Made by a program: the position numbers and the translations under genes. From assembly GCF_034702125.1 (NCBI RefSeq), contig NC_085878.1, positions 18,322,557 through 18,386,556 of the forward strand: a DNA stretch of 64,000 bases. Direction: 5' to 3'. Each line of letters opens with the position of its first letter. The stretch's first letter is position 1. The DNA is from Engraulis encrasicolus (Eukaryota; Chordata; Actinopteri; Clupeiformes; Engraulidae). This document shows, in pieces, positions 1-23,958 of the stretch. The notes under the pieces are model-generated. The model saw only the letters and a program-made list of their open reading frames with translations, was not told the DNA's origin and did no database searches.

Positions 1-1076
1 TTTTTGAGACGGGCATCATTCTTTCTAAACATTTTCCATTGGCAGCTTGAAAGAGTGGACACATCCTGTCTCTCATGCTGGTTCAGTGCGTTGACTACAG
101 GACATGCCTGGAACATCCTCCTAAAACTTGACTAAGACACAGAAGTGTTTTATTGCTTTTTGTATTATATTTAATTCTTTTTCTGCAGGAGTATTCAGTG
201 AAAATTCCTCTTAGACCATTCTCATCTGAAGGACCACACAGAGACCTTCAGAAGATCAGTTTTTTCTGTTAGTGGTCCGTCTCATCTTCATACACAAAAC
301 CCTATTTCATATATTACACAGTGTAACATTGTTAAAATATAAGACTGAAAGCTTGCTAATAAGCAAGTGAATACTACAGTCGCCAATGTGTAATTGGCAA
401 TTGGTAATGGCAGCTATCCAAACGCCTCGCATAATTTCTACCATTGCTCAAACATATACATGTCTAATTAATCTTAATTCTCAGACTAATTATAGCTGAG
501 CCAGTGCAGTCCTTAGCCAATCAGACAGAATGTAATCACAACCGCTATGGCCCTAAGCCTACCGCACCTCACTGGGTAAATACAAACCGGTCTACACGTG
601 GTCCCCCAATATCAGTTGAGTGGGGAAACTGTTGCTATCCGATTTACTTTTAATGAGCACCATTAGTGCTGTTGATTTAGTTGATTCATCCCAGCTCCTG
701 GGCCGTTAGTTTTAATGATTTGGGTCAGTACTGTGCAGCGCAACTCGAAATGATGGTGGGTCTATTTGGGAGATAGTTATGTAGTCTGATTCTGAAGGTG
801 TATGTACAGCATGGGTGTACACACACATACACACATCAGACATTGACTAGTCCATAATGCTTAGTAGGCTGAAATTCCATCAAGCCCAGCAATCGCTGAC
901 TGGAGAGATTTAGCAGTAGGAGTCTCTTACAGTATAAACACGCATACATACACATGAACAAACACTCTGAGCGCTCGTGCACATGTCTGGCAGATATGAG
1001 TGACTTGTGACTTCTGTCACCACCAGAGCAGCTGGACAAATCTCTTGCATGCCCCTATGAGCTCAGAGTTCACCTC

Positions 1077-1080
<4 letters not shown>

Positions 1081-1170
<90 letters not shown>

Positions 1171-1180
1171 CACACACACA
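1081..1180. repeat. (CT)n microsatellite followed by short (CA)n
   Basis: Almost pure CT dinucleotide from 1081 to 1168, followed by CACACACACA. Open frames across it on both strands are Leu/Ser or Arg/Glu artefacts. Confidence 0.97.
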
Positions 1181-2409
1181 GATGTAAACACACAAATATT
1201 TGTTTGCCCTTCTGACACTGCTAAAACACATTTGATGCTATTTAGGAATGGGTGGATGATGTTATTTAGGAATGGGTGGTTGCCCTTTCCTATGCAGAAA
1301 CGGGTCATACAATCAATAGAGTATAACAGACAACCTAATCATTTTTTCTTTTTTTTCTCGTCAGCTCATTTTAGCAATCTTCTTGATTGAACCGTATCCT
1401 CATTTCTTAATTTCTCTTTCTTTGCAATTTTCTTGCATTGAGGAATACCCTGATATTGTGTGTGTGCGCTGCCTCAGCAAAGCGTTACCTAGTGAAATAG
1501 TTGTCCCCTTGTCATTATACTGGGACGGGGACGGGTGGCGGTTTTAGGTGACATGGTATAGAGGCAGGGCAGTTTGGGAAGCGGCCGAGTCGCCTCATTA
1601 TTTATGGGCTTGGCAGAGAGCAAGACAAGAGGCAAGAGCCACAATAATCAAGCACAGCACAGCACCGTCCACACCAGCATGTTGTAGAGAAGAAGACTTC
1701 GAGTCACCCTCTTCATGACTGTTGGTCAAAAAAAAAAAAGGCCAGTTCTGTACTGGACTGCCAGTAAGCATCTTGCATTGATTTTTGATAGACTGTTGCA
1801 TTGTTGGTGTTCACAATTTTTACACTAATGCCACTCAATTTGAAATGACTGTGTTGACTTTATTAAAGCAGTAAGTGCTCGTAAAACACATTTACACAGG
1901 CCTGTTGCTACCTGACATATCCACGATTTCATCTTTTTTATTTTTCTGACTCCTGGACTTTCCTAAGGCACAAACGGCATATTGTATTTATTTTTATTCC
2001 TCCTTCACTTTACTAGCGCAGTCACACTGATGCTGTTGCCTCTTTTCCAAGTAAATAGTGGTATAGAGGTGGGCAAACTCAGTCCCGGGGTCACATGCGG
2101 CCCGCAGAGTCATTTCATCTGGCCCCAAGGGCCTTTACATGACAGGCAACTTTTAAATCAAAAGTAGTACTCTCACCTAACATTCTTAAAATGGCTTAGG
2201 GGTCTTGTAGGTGTGAGAGTAATCAAGGTCACATCTACAGTAAATATTACAATGTGTAGGAGTGAAATAGCCAACAAGAATGTGTAGTCTTCTGCCTCCG
2301 ACATCTGGCCCTTTGGTCAATATTCTAAACCCAATTTGGCCCTTGTGCCAAAACAATAGCCAATTCCTGATAAATTGTCCAAGTACCATGATATGGGAGG
2401 TGTTTATAT

Positions 2410-3367
2410 GTGGGTGGGACGTGACGCCTTGTTTTTTCGTAACATTGGTTAAAAACCTACAAAACTGTTATTTTCCTTTAAAAAACAAATGTCAATGAAA
2501 GAAGATGTGGTACATTATGTTTCATATTAGTCTTAGATGAGAAGAAACATTTTTGTTAAGATTTATGTAAAGGTTTATATGTCAAATTTCCTGCGGTGTG
2601 ACTGTAACATTAATGAAACAATATATAATAATATATATATATAAATTAACCAGCAACATTTTGAATAATGTATGAAGCATTTGGCATGATTGCATAAATC
2701 TTAACTTTAGATTAAGATATGTGAATGTGGAAAAAACTCAAGACAGTAATATGAACTACAAGTTCAATTTCGTAACACAAATTGCGTCCTGTGGGGTGAC
2801 ATGTATGTCAATGTTTGTGAATGGGCAGCTGCAAGGCCAACTACAAGGGTCTTAAAGACTGGCTCCTAACCAGTCAGTACCTCAGTTATTGGAGAGTGCT
2901 GTGGAAGTTTAAGGTGACTCTTAACCTCTTAATATGTCTTCATATTGCAATCTTTCTGTCACGCAATACTTAGGTTCATTTTATGGTGTCCTGTGGTGTG
3001 ACTGCTCTTATAGGAGGAAAAAAAGTTTTTTTTATTAATGAAAACACATATTAAGATTAAACATGATATCATTATCAAGTTAGCATGAGCTCAGATGTCA
3101 GTCATGTATACAAAAGGATTAAAATGGCCATAATGCAGTGAATTCCCTGTGGTGTGACTCCATTTTCCTGCGGTGTGACATGCCTATGCTATGTGTTGAT
3201 GCAGGACACATTTTCCCAAAAATGGCAAAAATAAGGTGAAATTCCACAGACCACTGAGTGCTTTATTTTTTTCTATTTTTTTCCAATTTTTATCCATCAT
3301 TTTTTTCAGGAATTTGAAAAACTTTTTTTTTTTTTTGCGTTACGCCCTTAAACGTCAACCACCCGTG
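2410..3367. mobile_element. ~0.96-kb non-autonomous DNA element with GTGGGTGG ends
   Basis: Left end reads tgtgggtgggacgtgacgcc and right end reads ggcgt-type sequence running into caaccacccgtgt, an imperfect terminal inverted repeat. The motif cctg(c/t)ggtgtgac recurs at about 2591, 2790, 2990, 3150 and 3170. A second copy, in inverse orientation, lies in the first intron of wdr76 copy A (44412-44767 plus 49722-50687), interrupted there by a 4.95-kb insertion. No transposase frame is visible and the superfamily is unknown. Confidence 0.6.
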
Positions 3368-3509
3368 TATGTGTTTTCCAGTTGAGTATAGTACTAGTAT
3401 GTGTCTTTTCATGTGTCTTTGGGTATTTTCCTCTACTATTTTCCTAACGTCTCTGTTCCCTCTTGTGCCCCCCTCTTTTGCAGGAGGAGAAGACACAGCG
3501 GGCAGTCCA

Positions 3510-3521
3510 ATGCCCGTCTGA
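3510..3521 (+). promoter_or_regulatory. Three-codon upstream ORF in the znf710 leader
   Basis: ATG CCC GTC TGA lies in the leader part of the exon, four bases before the predicted start ATG at 3526 and out of frame with it. Such a uORF could reduce initiation at the main start. The ATG context (gtccaatgc) is weak, so the effect may be small. Confidence 0.4.
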
Positions 3522-3525
3522 GGTC

Positions 3526-16320
<12,795 letters not shown>

Positions 16321-16510
16321 GAAGCCAGAGGATAGGGGCCACCGCCGCCCTCACAAACACACATACGCACATACACACACACACACAGTATATAGACACA
16401 ACTTAACCTTATCCCAACGAAATGATTCGAACCCCCTGACACCTCCCCACTCCTTACCTCTGCCACATAACAGATGACATACACCAGCTAACACATACAC
16501 TCACACATCG

Positions 16511-16513
<3 letters not shown>

Positions 16514-16602
<89 letters not shown>
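16514..16602. repeat. (CA)n microsatellite in znf710 3' UTR
   Basis: About 44 CA units starting 193 bp after the stop codon. Confidence 0.96.
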
Positions 16603-16606
<4 letters not shown>

Positions 16607-16863
16607 GTATACACATACACGCACACACAGACAAAAACACATGCACACTCTTACACATGAATGAACCCATGAACCTGATGCCAGCACTTGTCTGGTGCCT
16701 CCTGACTGACCTTGTGTGTGTGTGTAAAGACAGAACTCGACCCCAGGGGGAGTCCTAGAGGGGGCGCTGCAGTGGAGGGCAGCTACCATCTTTTGCCCCG
16801 TCCTCACTGTGCCGTCATTGGGCTTCAGTTTCCACTGAGGGACCACATGAGTCTGGAGACACG

Positions 16864-16865
<2 letters not shown>

Positions 16866-16950
<85 letters not shown>

Positions 16951-16951
16951 G

Positions 16952-16984
<33 letters not shown>

Positions 16985-16985
16985 T
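16866..16985. repeat. (CA)n microsatellite with GCGCGC interruption
   Basis: CA run 16866-16949, then agcgcgcgcgc, then CA to 16984. Confidence 0.95.
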
Positions 16986-17744
16986 CACATAGACATATAT
17001 ATATACACACACACATCCCTCATACCCCCACACTTACAGCTTCCTCTTCCCTGCCCCCCCCAACCCCCCTCTTCAAAAGCAGCGATGGATGGACCTTCTG
17101 AAAGTCTACAGCGCTGGGACTGTTTTCAGACTGGAAGTTCCATACACACAGGAAGCTCTAGTGTGGTGTTCCTGCATATTAAAGAAGAAGAAGAAAAAAA
17201 AGAGAACGTGCATTTGCATTGTGGTCATATTAGAGGTGAAAAATATTTAAAGGACTGTTCTTCATCTTCCATAATCCACCTGTCCTGTTACTTTGGTGAG
17301 AGAGAGCGCATGTTGCATATGTTTATGGGTGGAGTTGAACAAGAGTAGGTATGTTGTGTGGGAGAAAAGAATGGGAGAAGGTGTTTGTGCGTGTGTGTGT
17401 GTTTGGGTGTCTGTGTGCGTCTGTGTGTGCGTGCGTGCGTGCGTGAGTGTGTGCGTGCGTGTGTGTGTGTGTGTCCGTAAAAGCGTTTCCAGTTTCAAAA
17501 AGTAAAACCTGCAGTGCATTGGTTTTGTGTTTGCACCTAACCAAGGGGATGCCACTTGACTGCTATGGGCCCTGGTTGCAATTAGTTGACAACACAAAAT
17601 GGTCAGATGGTAGTGAAAGCGAAAAGTGACAGCCTACCCGGGAAACTCCAACTCCCATTGTCATTGTGACACTGCACTCAGTGCTCACTGCACACAGCGA
17701 AATTGCATGTATGCCTCGCACATGCAAGGGGGCAGCCCCCAATG

Positions 17745-17869
17745 GCGCCCCAAGGGGCCCTACCTTCTTGGCCAGGACTCACCTTCTTGGCCAGGACTCC
17801 CTGGAAGAAGAGTTAGTCTAACTCAATGGGACTTTCCTGATTAAATAAAGGTTAAATAAATAAAACATA
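17745..17869 (+). mobile_element. 3' tail of a fish non-LTR retroelement
   Basis: ccttcttggccaggactc occurs twice, followed by ctcaatgggactttcctg and attaaataaaggttaaataaa. This wording is a common 3' tail of fish LINE/SINE copies. Because it contains AATAAA motifs it could also act as an internal polyadenylation site. Confidence 0.55.
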
Positions 17870-17873
17870 AAAG

Positions 17874-18035
17874 GGAGCAGTGCTGTGGGATGGTACCATG
17901 CTTAGGGTACCTCAGTCATGGAGGAGGATGGGGGAGAGAACCGGTTAATTACTCCCCCCACCAACCTGGCGGGTCGGGAATCGAACCTTTGGGATACAGG
18001 TCTGATGCCCTAACCACTTACCCATGACTGCCCCT
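17874..18035 (-). mobile_element. tRNA-derived SINE
   Basis: On the minus strand the sequence starts gggcagtcatgggtaagtgg, contains an A-box-like taagtggttagggc and a B-box-like ggttcgattcc, and continues into a non-tRNA body. No anticodon stem of a functional tRNA was established. Confidence 0.65.
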
Positions 18036-19337
18036 TAGAATAGATAGAATACAGCATGTGACGGGTGTCTTTACTTTCTGAAGCCAGAATTGGTACGTAT
18101 GTACGTGTGTGTGCATGCGTGCGTGTTTGTGTGTGTGCGTGTTTGTGTGTGTGTGAGTGTAGGAGGGGAAGGATGTGTGTGTATGTGTGATGTTTACCCC
18201 CTCCCTTACCAAAGCTCTTGCCATACGACAGACCATTACAATACATTACCCCAAACAATTAGTGTCCTGACCACTGACTACCCACCACACCACCACCACC
18301 ACCCTAGAAAGAAAGAAAAAGCAACTACGCCTGACCCATGCCCTGGGACCTGAGGTTGTCCGGTCCCTCAAAACCTAATGGTTTAGTACTGTGAGATATA
18401 TCTCAGTTTAAAAAGAAAAAGTATGTTTAAAAAAAAAAAAAGAAGAAAAAAAAACGGTGTACTTAACTCTAGGTCTCAGTATAGTCATTTAGCTCTTCAT
18501 GGACTAACTTTCATTGTTGGCAAGAACTTGTGATCCTTCATTCCTTCTGGCATCTGCTTTGTTTGATTGCTGAGGTTGTTCTAGCGCATTCTGAGTTCCG
18601 ATGCCCGTTCACGTTCAATTTTTAGTCATCTGAGGAACTGCAATCTTAACATCCGAGAAAAAAAAGAGATTACAGTTTTTCGTTACTGAATGCTATTTAT
18701 TTTGCACTTTTTTGATGGAAACACACTTAAAAAAGAGAAGGGGAGGGTTAAAGAGAACTCAATTCAAGTATTTAGCCACTAACCTTCCTTTTGGCTGGTT
18801 TTCTGGTGAAGCCTTAAACCTTTTATCCTGGAATTTTATTTTTGTTTATGAAAAAAAAATTAAAAGTTTCTTTGTTTTTATTTCTGTTACAGCTTCCAGT
18901 GTAGACTAGCTCTAGAATCAGTGGCTAATGGTCTGAATTGAATTCACCCACCCTGCCTTCTCTCTACCAAGAGGCTCATGTTGACCTTTGACCCTTTGTG
19001 TAAGAACTCATTTCATCATCACTACTTCCTGCTCCCAGCTGCCATCTGCCCACTCTGTAGATAGTTATTGAAGCTTTTCTTTTTCATGCTGGTTGCCAGG
19101 CCATTCTGTCCTGTCTTTGTGGAAGAAAAAAAATCTGTTTCTGTTTTTGCAAAAGAAAGGGAGAGTTGGAAGATGGAGGGGGGGGTAACGAGGGAGGCAG
19201 GGCAGTCGGTGCAGCTTTGCTCTTTTGGGAGATTCATTAGTCTGTTATTCGAACTCACAAAAAATGGATGGATGGCTTGTCTTCTCTTTTGGTTATGAGT
19301 AGTGCAACCGACTTTGAAAAATCACTCCTGGTTATTT

Positions 19338-19343
19338 AATAAA
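19338..19343 (+). terminator. znf710: Candidate znf710 polyadenylation signal
   Basis: AATAAA followed 25-70 bases later by a GT-rich stretch (gtgttctcatgtg, gttttttgtgtgcgtg), the usual arrangement of cleavage signal and downstream element. Confidence 0.55.
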
Positions 19344-19360
19344 GATTCTCTAGTTCAGAC

Positions 19361-21540
19361 ATTCAAGGCGTGTTCTCATGTGTAAAGTGTTTTTTGTGTG
19401 CGTGCTGCGTGTGATTGTGAATGAGAGAAAGATTACGGTAACACCAGAAGCAGCACAAATTCTTGACATTCCTGTAGTCCTGTGGTTCTCAAAATTTCGC
19501 CCTGAGAATATTTTTGTGAGCCCTCACCCCCACATTTAAAAATACCAGACATTTTTGTCCCTTAATTTAGCTAATTTATTAAACAGACAAGTGGATACTA
19601 TTGCTATAATAGTAATAGTATCCACTTGTCTATACAATTCATGGAGTGGTTATACAGTGCTGCTCATGTGTTGACATACTGTGGCAGAATGGGATGCTTT
19701 GTTAACGATTTGTCCGAGAATGTGAATGACGGTGCAAAATCTTTTTTCACATTGCTAATGGCAAACTGAAGACATTTATTAGCAATTGTCTTCTACATTT
19801 ACTCTTTCACAATCACAATACAAACTGCCCAATCACCCTGATCAAAAGTTTACATACCCTAGTTTTTGATGCTGTGCCCTGCCCACATCAAAACTCGTTT
19901 TAAATTGTTTGTGGTAGTTGCGGATAAGGCTCTTAATTTTCTCAGATCGCAAAACTACACATTCTTTGTAGCACAATGGCGGTTTGCTATAATATCTCTC
20001 ATGTTTGAGGCCTCCCCTGAGTGGCTCAATGATGTTGAGGTTAGTAGAGATGGCCACTCCAGAACCTTCATTTTATGTTTCCTGAAGCTAATGACAGGTT
20101 GACTCGCCTTTCTGTTTTGGACTTATTGTCATGTTGGCATGCCCAAACAATGTCCTATGTGCAGCTTCAATGCTGATGAGTGCCAAGTTTCCTCCGGTAT
20201 CTTTCACTGGTTAATGTGTATTGTATTGTTATTAGTAATGAATACCAAACAAAAAGTACAATGCATGTTTTACTCATATGCCCCCGAAATGTCAGCAATC
20301 TACCACCATGTCTCACAGAAGGGATGGCGTAACTTTCATCATAGGCCTCATTGGCATGTTCTCCAAATGCAGTTAATAGTGGCTGAAAAAGTCCAATGTT
20401 GGACTCATTTTTCCAAATGACTTTGTCCCAGACATTTTGATGCTTGTCTCTATGCAATTTGGTGTGTTGTAAAGCAAAATTGTTTGTATAATTATTACAG
20501 TTATTATTATTGTTATTACCTCCGCCAAGGAGGTAGCGTTGGTTTGTCTGTCTGTCTGTCTGTCTGTTTGTTTGTTTGTTTGTTTGTTTGTCTGTTTGTC
20601 AGCAGCATAACTCAAGAACTAGTCCATGGATTTGGACGACACTTTGTGGAGTTGTTGATAATGATCCAAGGAACAAGTGATTCAATTCTGGTGGTGATCC
20701 GGATCACGAACGGGAACCAGGACTTTTTTTTAAAGATTCTGTCAGCCGGAAAACTAAAAAAAGAATCACGAACCGGAACCAGGACTTTTTAAAAGATTCT
20801 TCACCATTGCTGGCCTATAAATCTAGACGCCTCTAGTGACCACAAATTGAATTGCGGGAACTCCACAAAAAGAAGGCAGACAGATTTAGGGTGTAACATA
20901 GTCAAATGTTCTATCAAGCAGCTTCCTTGGCGGATGTCTGCGCTCTGAGTGCTTCTAGTTATTATTATTATTATTATTTTTATTATTATCGTTGGCATAT
21001 TGCCCGTGCCAATAATAAGAAATGGTGTACACCAACATAATTACACCATTGTCAGTTATGCCATTCCTGCTAATTGTATCTAGATGTACACTTTAGTAAT
21101 CTTAGCCCATTTAAGGATGAGTGACCATATTAATCTGCATTTTTTTCTTGGAAAGGCTCTGAGGGCCGCATTAAATGGCCAAGCGGGCCGCATGTGGCCC
21201 CCCGGGTTTGCCTACGTCTGTTGTAGACTCTCACTGAAGGCATTACAATTGCAAATGAACACATATGGAATTGCCTATCATTTACCATCCCCATTAATAC
21301 AGGAAATACATTTCACTGAGTATCCCTGACAAGTCCATGCTGAAAAAGTAACTTTTCCGTAGCTCCAATCGACTCTACAAAACTATTTGAGGAGAGATAT
21401 TGTCACTTCTCTGAGCATGCTAGGCGAAACTAGACTTTGTTTAATCTTTAGTTATTTAGCAGAATGTTACATTCTTGCAGAAAGTCTCAGCTCTGAGAAA
21501 TACAGCAGGCCTATCTTTCTTCTTTGTATCAGTAAAACTC
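19361..21540. other. Intergenic region with decayed repeats
   Basis: No gene seen. 19490-20130 has Tc1-like wording (caaaagtttacataccct at about 19842) but no intact frame. 20519-20960 is a dispersed repeat. 21150-21210 is a hAT-like remnant (gggccgcatgtggcc). Confidence 0.55.
20519..20960. mobile_element. Dispersed repeat with CTCCGCCAAGG ends
   Basis: Left end ctccgccaaggaggt and right end ccttggcgga are inverted. The interior has (tctg)n/(tttg)n and the phrase gatccggatcacgaac, repeated with a variant around 20700 and 20770. This family is widespread in animal genomes; TATTATT-like sequence flanks it. Confidence 0.6.
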
Positions 21541-21614
21541 CTTGACTGAAGGTGGCGACATAGTAGCAAAGGTCAGTCGGAAGCAGCAGTCGACTTCCTA
21601 AAGGAAGCGCTTCG

Positions 21615-21640
21615 TTTGGAGCGCGAAACTGGGCGAAACT
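21615..21640 (+). promoter_or_regulatory. E2F-type sites at the promoter of the six-finger gene
   Basis: GCGCGAAA (21621-21628; reverse complement TTTCGCGC) matches the E2F consensus exactly, and GGGCGAAA follows at 21631. They lie 36-60 bases before the predicted start codon, so they may be in the promoter or the leader. A short uORF (ATG AAG TTT AAA AAC TAA, about 21642-21659) follows. Confidence 0.4.
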
Positions 21641-21675
21641 ACATGAAGTTTAAAAACTAAAAAATCAGATTCGGA

Positions 21676-23958
21676 ATGGGTAAGTAATAATCAAGTAAAC
21701 ATCTATTGACTGCATGGACACCTTTCTTCTAAATTATGTTCCAGGTAAGCCTATTTAGTTTATTCTGCAGCCTAGCGTGGCGATCAACAAGCAACAAGAT
21801 GGCCCCAGTCTTGAGGGTAGCAAACCAGTGTGGCTATGCTAGCGAGGTCCGAGCATTTTTGTCATTCCTTTGTGAAGTGCCTGTTTAGACTTAACAACAC
21901 AAACGCAGGTACACAACGACAGTACATAAGCCTATCTTCAAAAACAATGAGGTGCATATCCCATTCTCTCTTTACTTGAACTCGACAAGCGTGTGTTGCC
22001 AACAGGAAGTCTTTGTTTTCTTCCTGGGAGAAAACAAGACCGAAACCAAACGGATTGTGAATTAAACCAGTTCTAAAACCTACTTCTTAGCTCTGTCCAC
22101 TCCCCGTTGTGTATTAGACAAAGTTTTGTTTGTTGACTTGTGGTTGAATGAGTACGGTAGTTGTTTTAAGGCTGGGAGAAAGGAATTAAACATCTTCACC
22201 GAGAAATATCTGGCATGAAACTACTTACTAGACTTTGTTGTGCTAAAAAAAATCAGTGAGGGCTGTGCAGATAAATATAGTGGCATTTAAGATTTTAAAT
22301 GTTGTATAGCTCTCGTGCATTCGCTACTTAAGTGTCGTCCTACCCCAAAAACATGTGAAACTTTGTTGTATGACTAGGCATTACGCGCTGCATTGTCTGA
22401 CCGACTGTATCCCCCCTCAGAACTACACATGGAACACAGCGAGGTTGGCCCTGAACTGGGCACGGAATTCCAGATCATCGAGGTATTTTCGACGGATAAT
22501 CAAAATTTCGCGGCTTCACATGGCGTATCTGAGGTCATCATTGACGAAGAATCTGGGAGTGATGAACTCGTTGTCGACCACAACTTCGGACTTCACGCAG
22601 CAGAAGAGTCTGATGAGTCCAGCGGCTCCGATGCAGAAGATTTCGAAGACATTCCTTCTCCTGTGCAAAAACGACCACACAAAACTGGTCAGTGCAGTCC
22701 TCTGTCTTTTCTCGTGTAATCATTCCTCTGAATGTCTAGTTTTCATAGTCCTGTTGTCTCTGCATATTATATATATCTGGAATACACTGATTACTTAACC
22801 ACATTTAACAGCAAACATTATTGTAAGTTTCAAGATAGGCACTTAATCTGATCATTTTGCAGTCGATAGTGATGCCAGCACTGCTGGATTGAATTGGATA
22901 CAAAAACAAATTTCCATGAAATTATCTTTTTCTCTTTCTTGTTCTTGCACACGCATACACAACAAACAGGTGCTCCTCGATCTCGTGCGCCTCCTAACGC
23001 AGTGATGAGAAGACGACGGACAGAGGAGCCACACTTGTGCATCGTGTGCGGGAAAGTGTGCATGTCCATCTCCGGCCTCAAGGTGCACCAGAAAGTGCAC
23101 ATGAGGGACTCCTCCATGGACTGCAACCTGTGCAACATGACCTTCCCGTCGCGGGCCGCCCAGAGCGCCCACATGATGATCCACAACCCGGAGAAGACCC
23201 ACGAGTGCCCCTGCTGTCCCCTCCGCTTCGCCTCCGACCGCGCCCTGCAGAGCCACTACCGCGTTCGGCACAAGGGCAGCGAAACGGCCATCGTCCCCAA
23301 GCTGAAGGTGGCGATTCCCAGGTCCGGCTCCCCTCCGCTGGTGCTGCCCGCGCCGTCTCAACCGCCGTCGTCATACATGCACTCGCCGGCGCGCCACCAC
23401 AAGTCGTCCACGTCGTCGAAGAAGTCGAAATCGAAAAGCAAAAAGAAGCCCGAGCATCACGTGGCAGGAGGAGTCACCAAGGGAAAACACAAACAGAAGC
23501 GCCAATCTGTCAACAAGAAGGCGTCCAAGATGAAGCGAAAGGCGTTCTTGCAGGCTACCCCCATGGAGCAGTCTATGTTTATCCAGCAGGTCATCCAGGA
23601 GAGCAAAGGGGGACCCGTCCCGGCGGCGGCTGGCCCGTCTTGCAGTTCCAGCAGCAGCCAGAGCAGGGGCCAGATTTACCGTTGCCACCTCTGCAAGAAG
23701 GGCTTCCGCGAGCTGCACTTCCTGGAGCGCCACATCAGCATCCACATGATGGCGCGGCTGCACCGGTGCCCGCTCTGCGGAGAGACCTTCGACTCGGCAC
23801 GCGCCGTCAACGCGCACGCCACCGAGGCGCACGACAGCGGCACCTACACCTGCAGCGTGTGCGGCAAGAACCTGCACAAGCTGGGCTCACTCCTCAACCA
23901 CCAGCTGGCCCATGAGAGGAAGGGCGAGCAGGGAGGCGGCTTCATCTTCGCCAAGTGA
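21676..23958 (+). CDS. Six-finger C2H2 zinc-finger protein (419 aa, unnamed)
   Basis: Exons: 21676-21679 (only ATG G), 22421-22687 and 22970-23958; junctions atgg|gtaagt, ctcag|aact, actg|gtcagt, acag|gtgc. Splicing the four-base exon puts ATG in frame with the second ATG at 22429, so either could serve as start. Residues about 25-75 are acidic (ESGSDE, EESDESSGSDAEDFED), resembling an activation or interaction surface. Fingers 1-3 lie at 112-191 and fingers 4-6 at 327-405, separated by a Ser/Lys-rich basic linker (KKSKSKSKKK) that may act as a nuclear localisation signal. The protein ends GGFIFAK. No KRAB, BTB or SCAN domain. Probably a nuclear DNA-binding protein; I do not recognise an orthologue. 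Confidence 0.87.
22421..22687 (+). CDS. Exon 2 of the six-finger gene (acidic N-terminus)
   Basis: 89 codons between phase-1 junctions; contains the in-frame ATG at 22429 and the acidic Ser/Asp/Glu stretch. Confidence 0.82.
22970..23958 (+). CDS. Exon 3 of the six-finger gene (all zinc fingers)
   Basis: Carries all six fingers and the TGA at 23956-23958. GC content and codon use rise sharply relative to the intron. Confidence 0.92.

Larger units (their letters stand above)
1..3483 (+). other. znf710: 5' intron of znf710 (non-coding)
   Basis: No convincing coding exon is visible here. The stretch ends in a pyrimidine-rich acceptor (cag at 3481-3483) directly before the first coding exon, so it is most simply the 3' part of an intron whose 5' UTR exon lies upstream of the window. 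It holds a long (CT)n tract (1081-1168), a fragment of a hAT-like repeat near 2065-2160 (ggtgggcaaactc and gtggcccc-type wording), and a roughly 960-bp element at 2410-3367. Confidence 0.65.
16321..19360 (+). other. znf710: znf710 3' UTR
   Basis: No further coding exon is seen. Contains (CA)n at 16514-16602 and 16866-16985, a GT/GC tract at 17385-17475, a LINE/SINE-like tail at 17745-17869 and a tRNA-derived SINE at 17874-18035. The probable end is set by AATAAA at 19338 followed by a GT-rich stretch. Confidence 0.6.

Noticed and set aside
19842..20457. Possible Tc1 transposase gene upstream of the six-finger gene
   Set aside because: Only scattered end-like wording (tttacatacccta) and no continuous transposase motif could be found, so only a decayed-repeat note is given.
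22355..22798. Plus-strand 147-codon frame overlapping the six-finger gene's second exon
   Set aside because: It is in another register, crosses both splice sites, and lacks the acidic composition of the correct frame.
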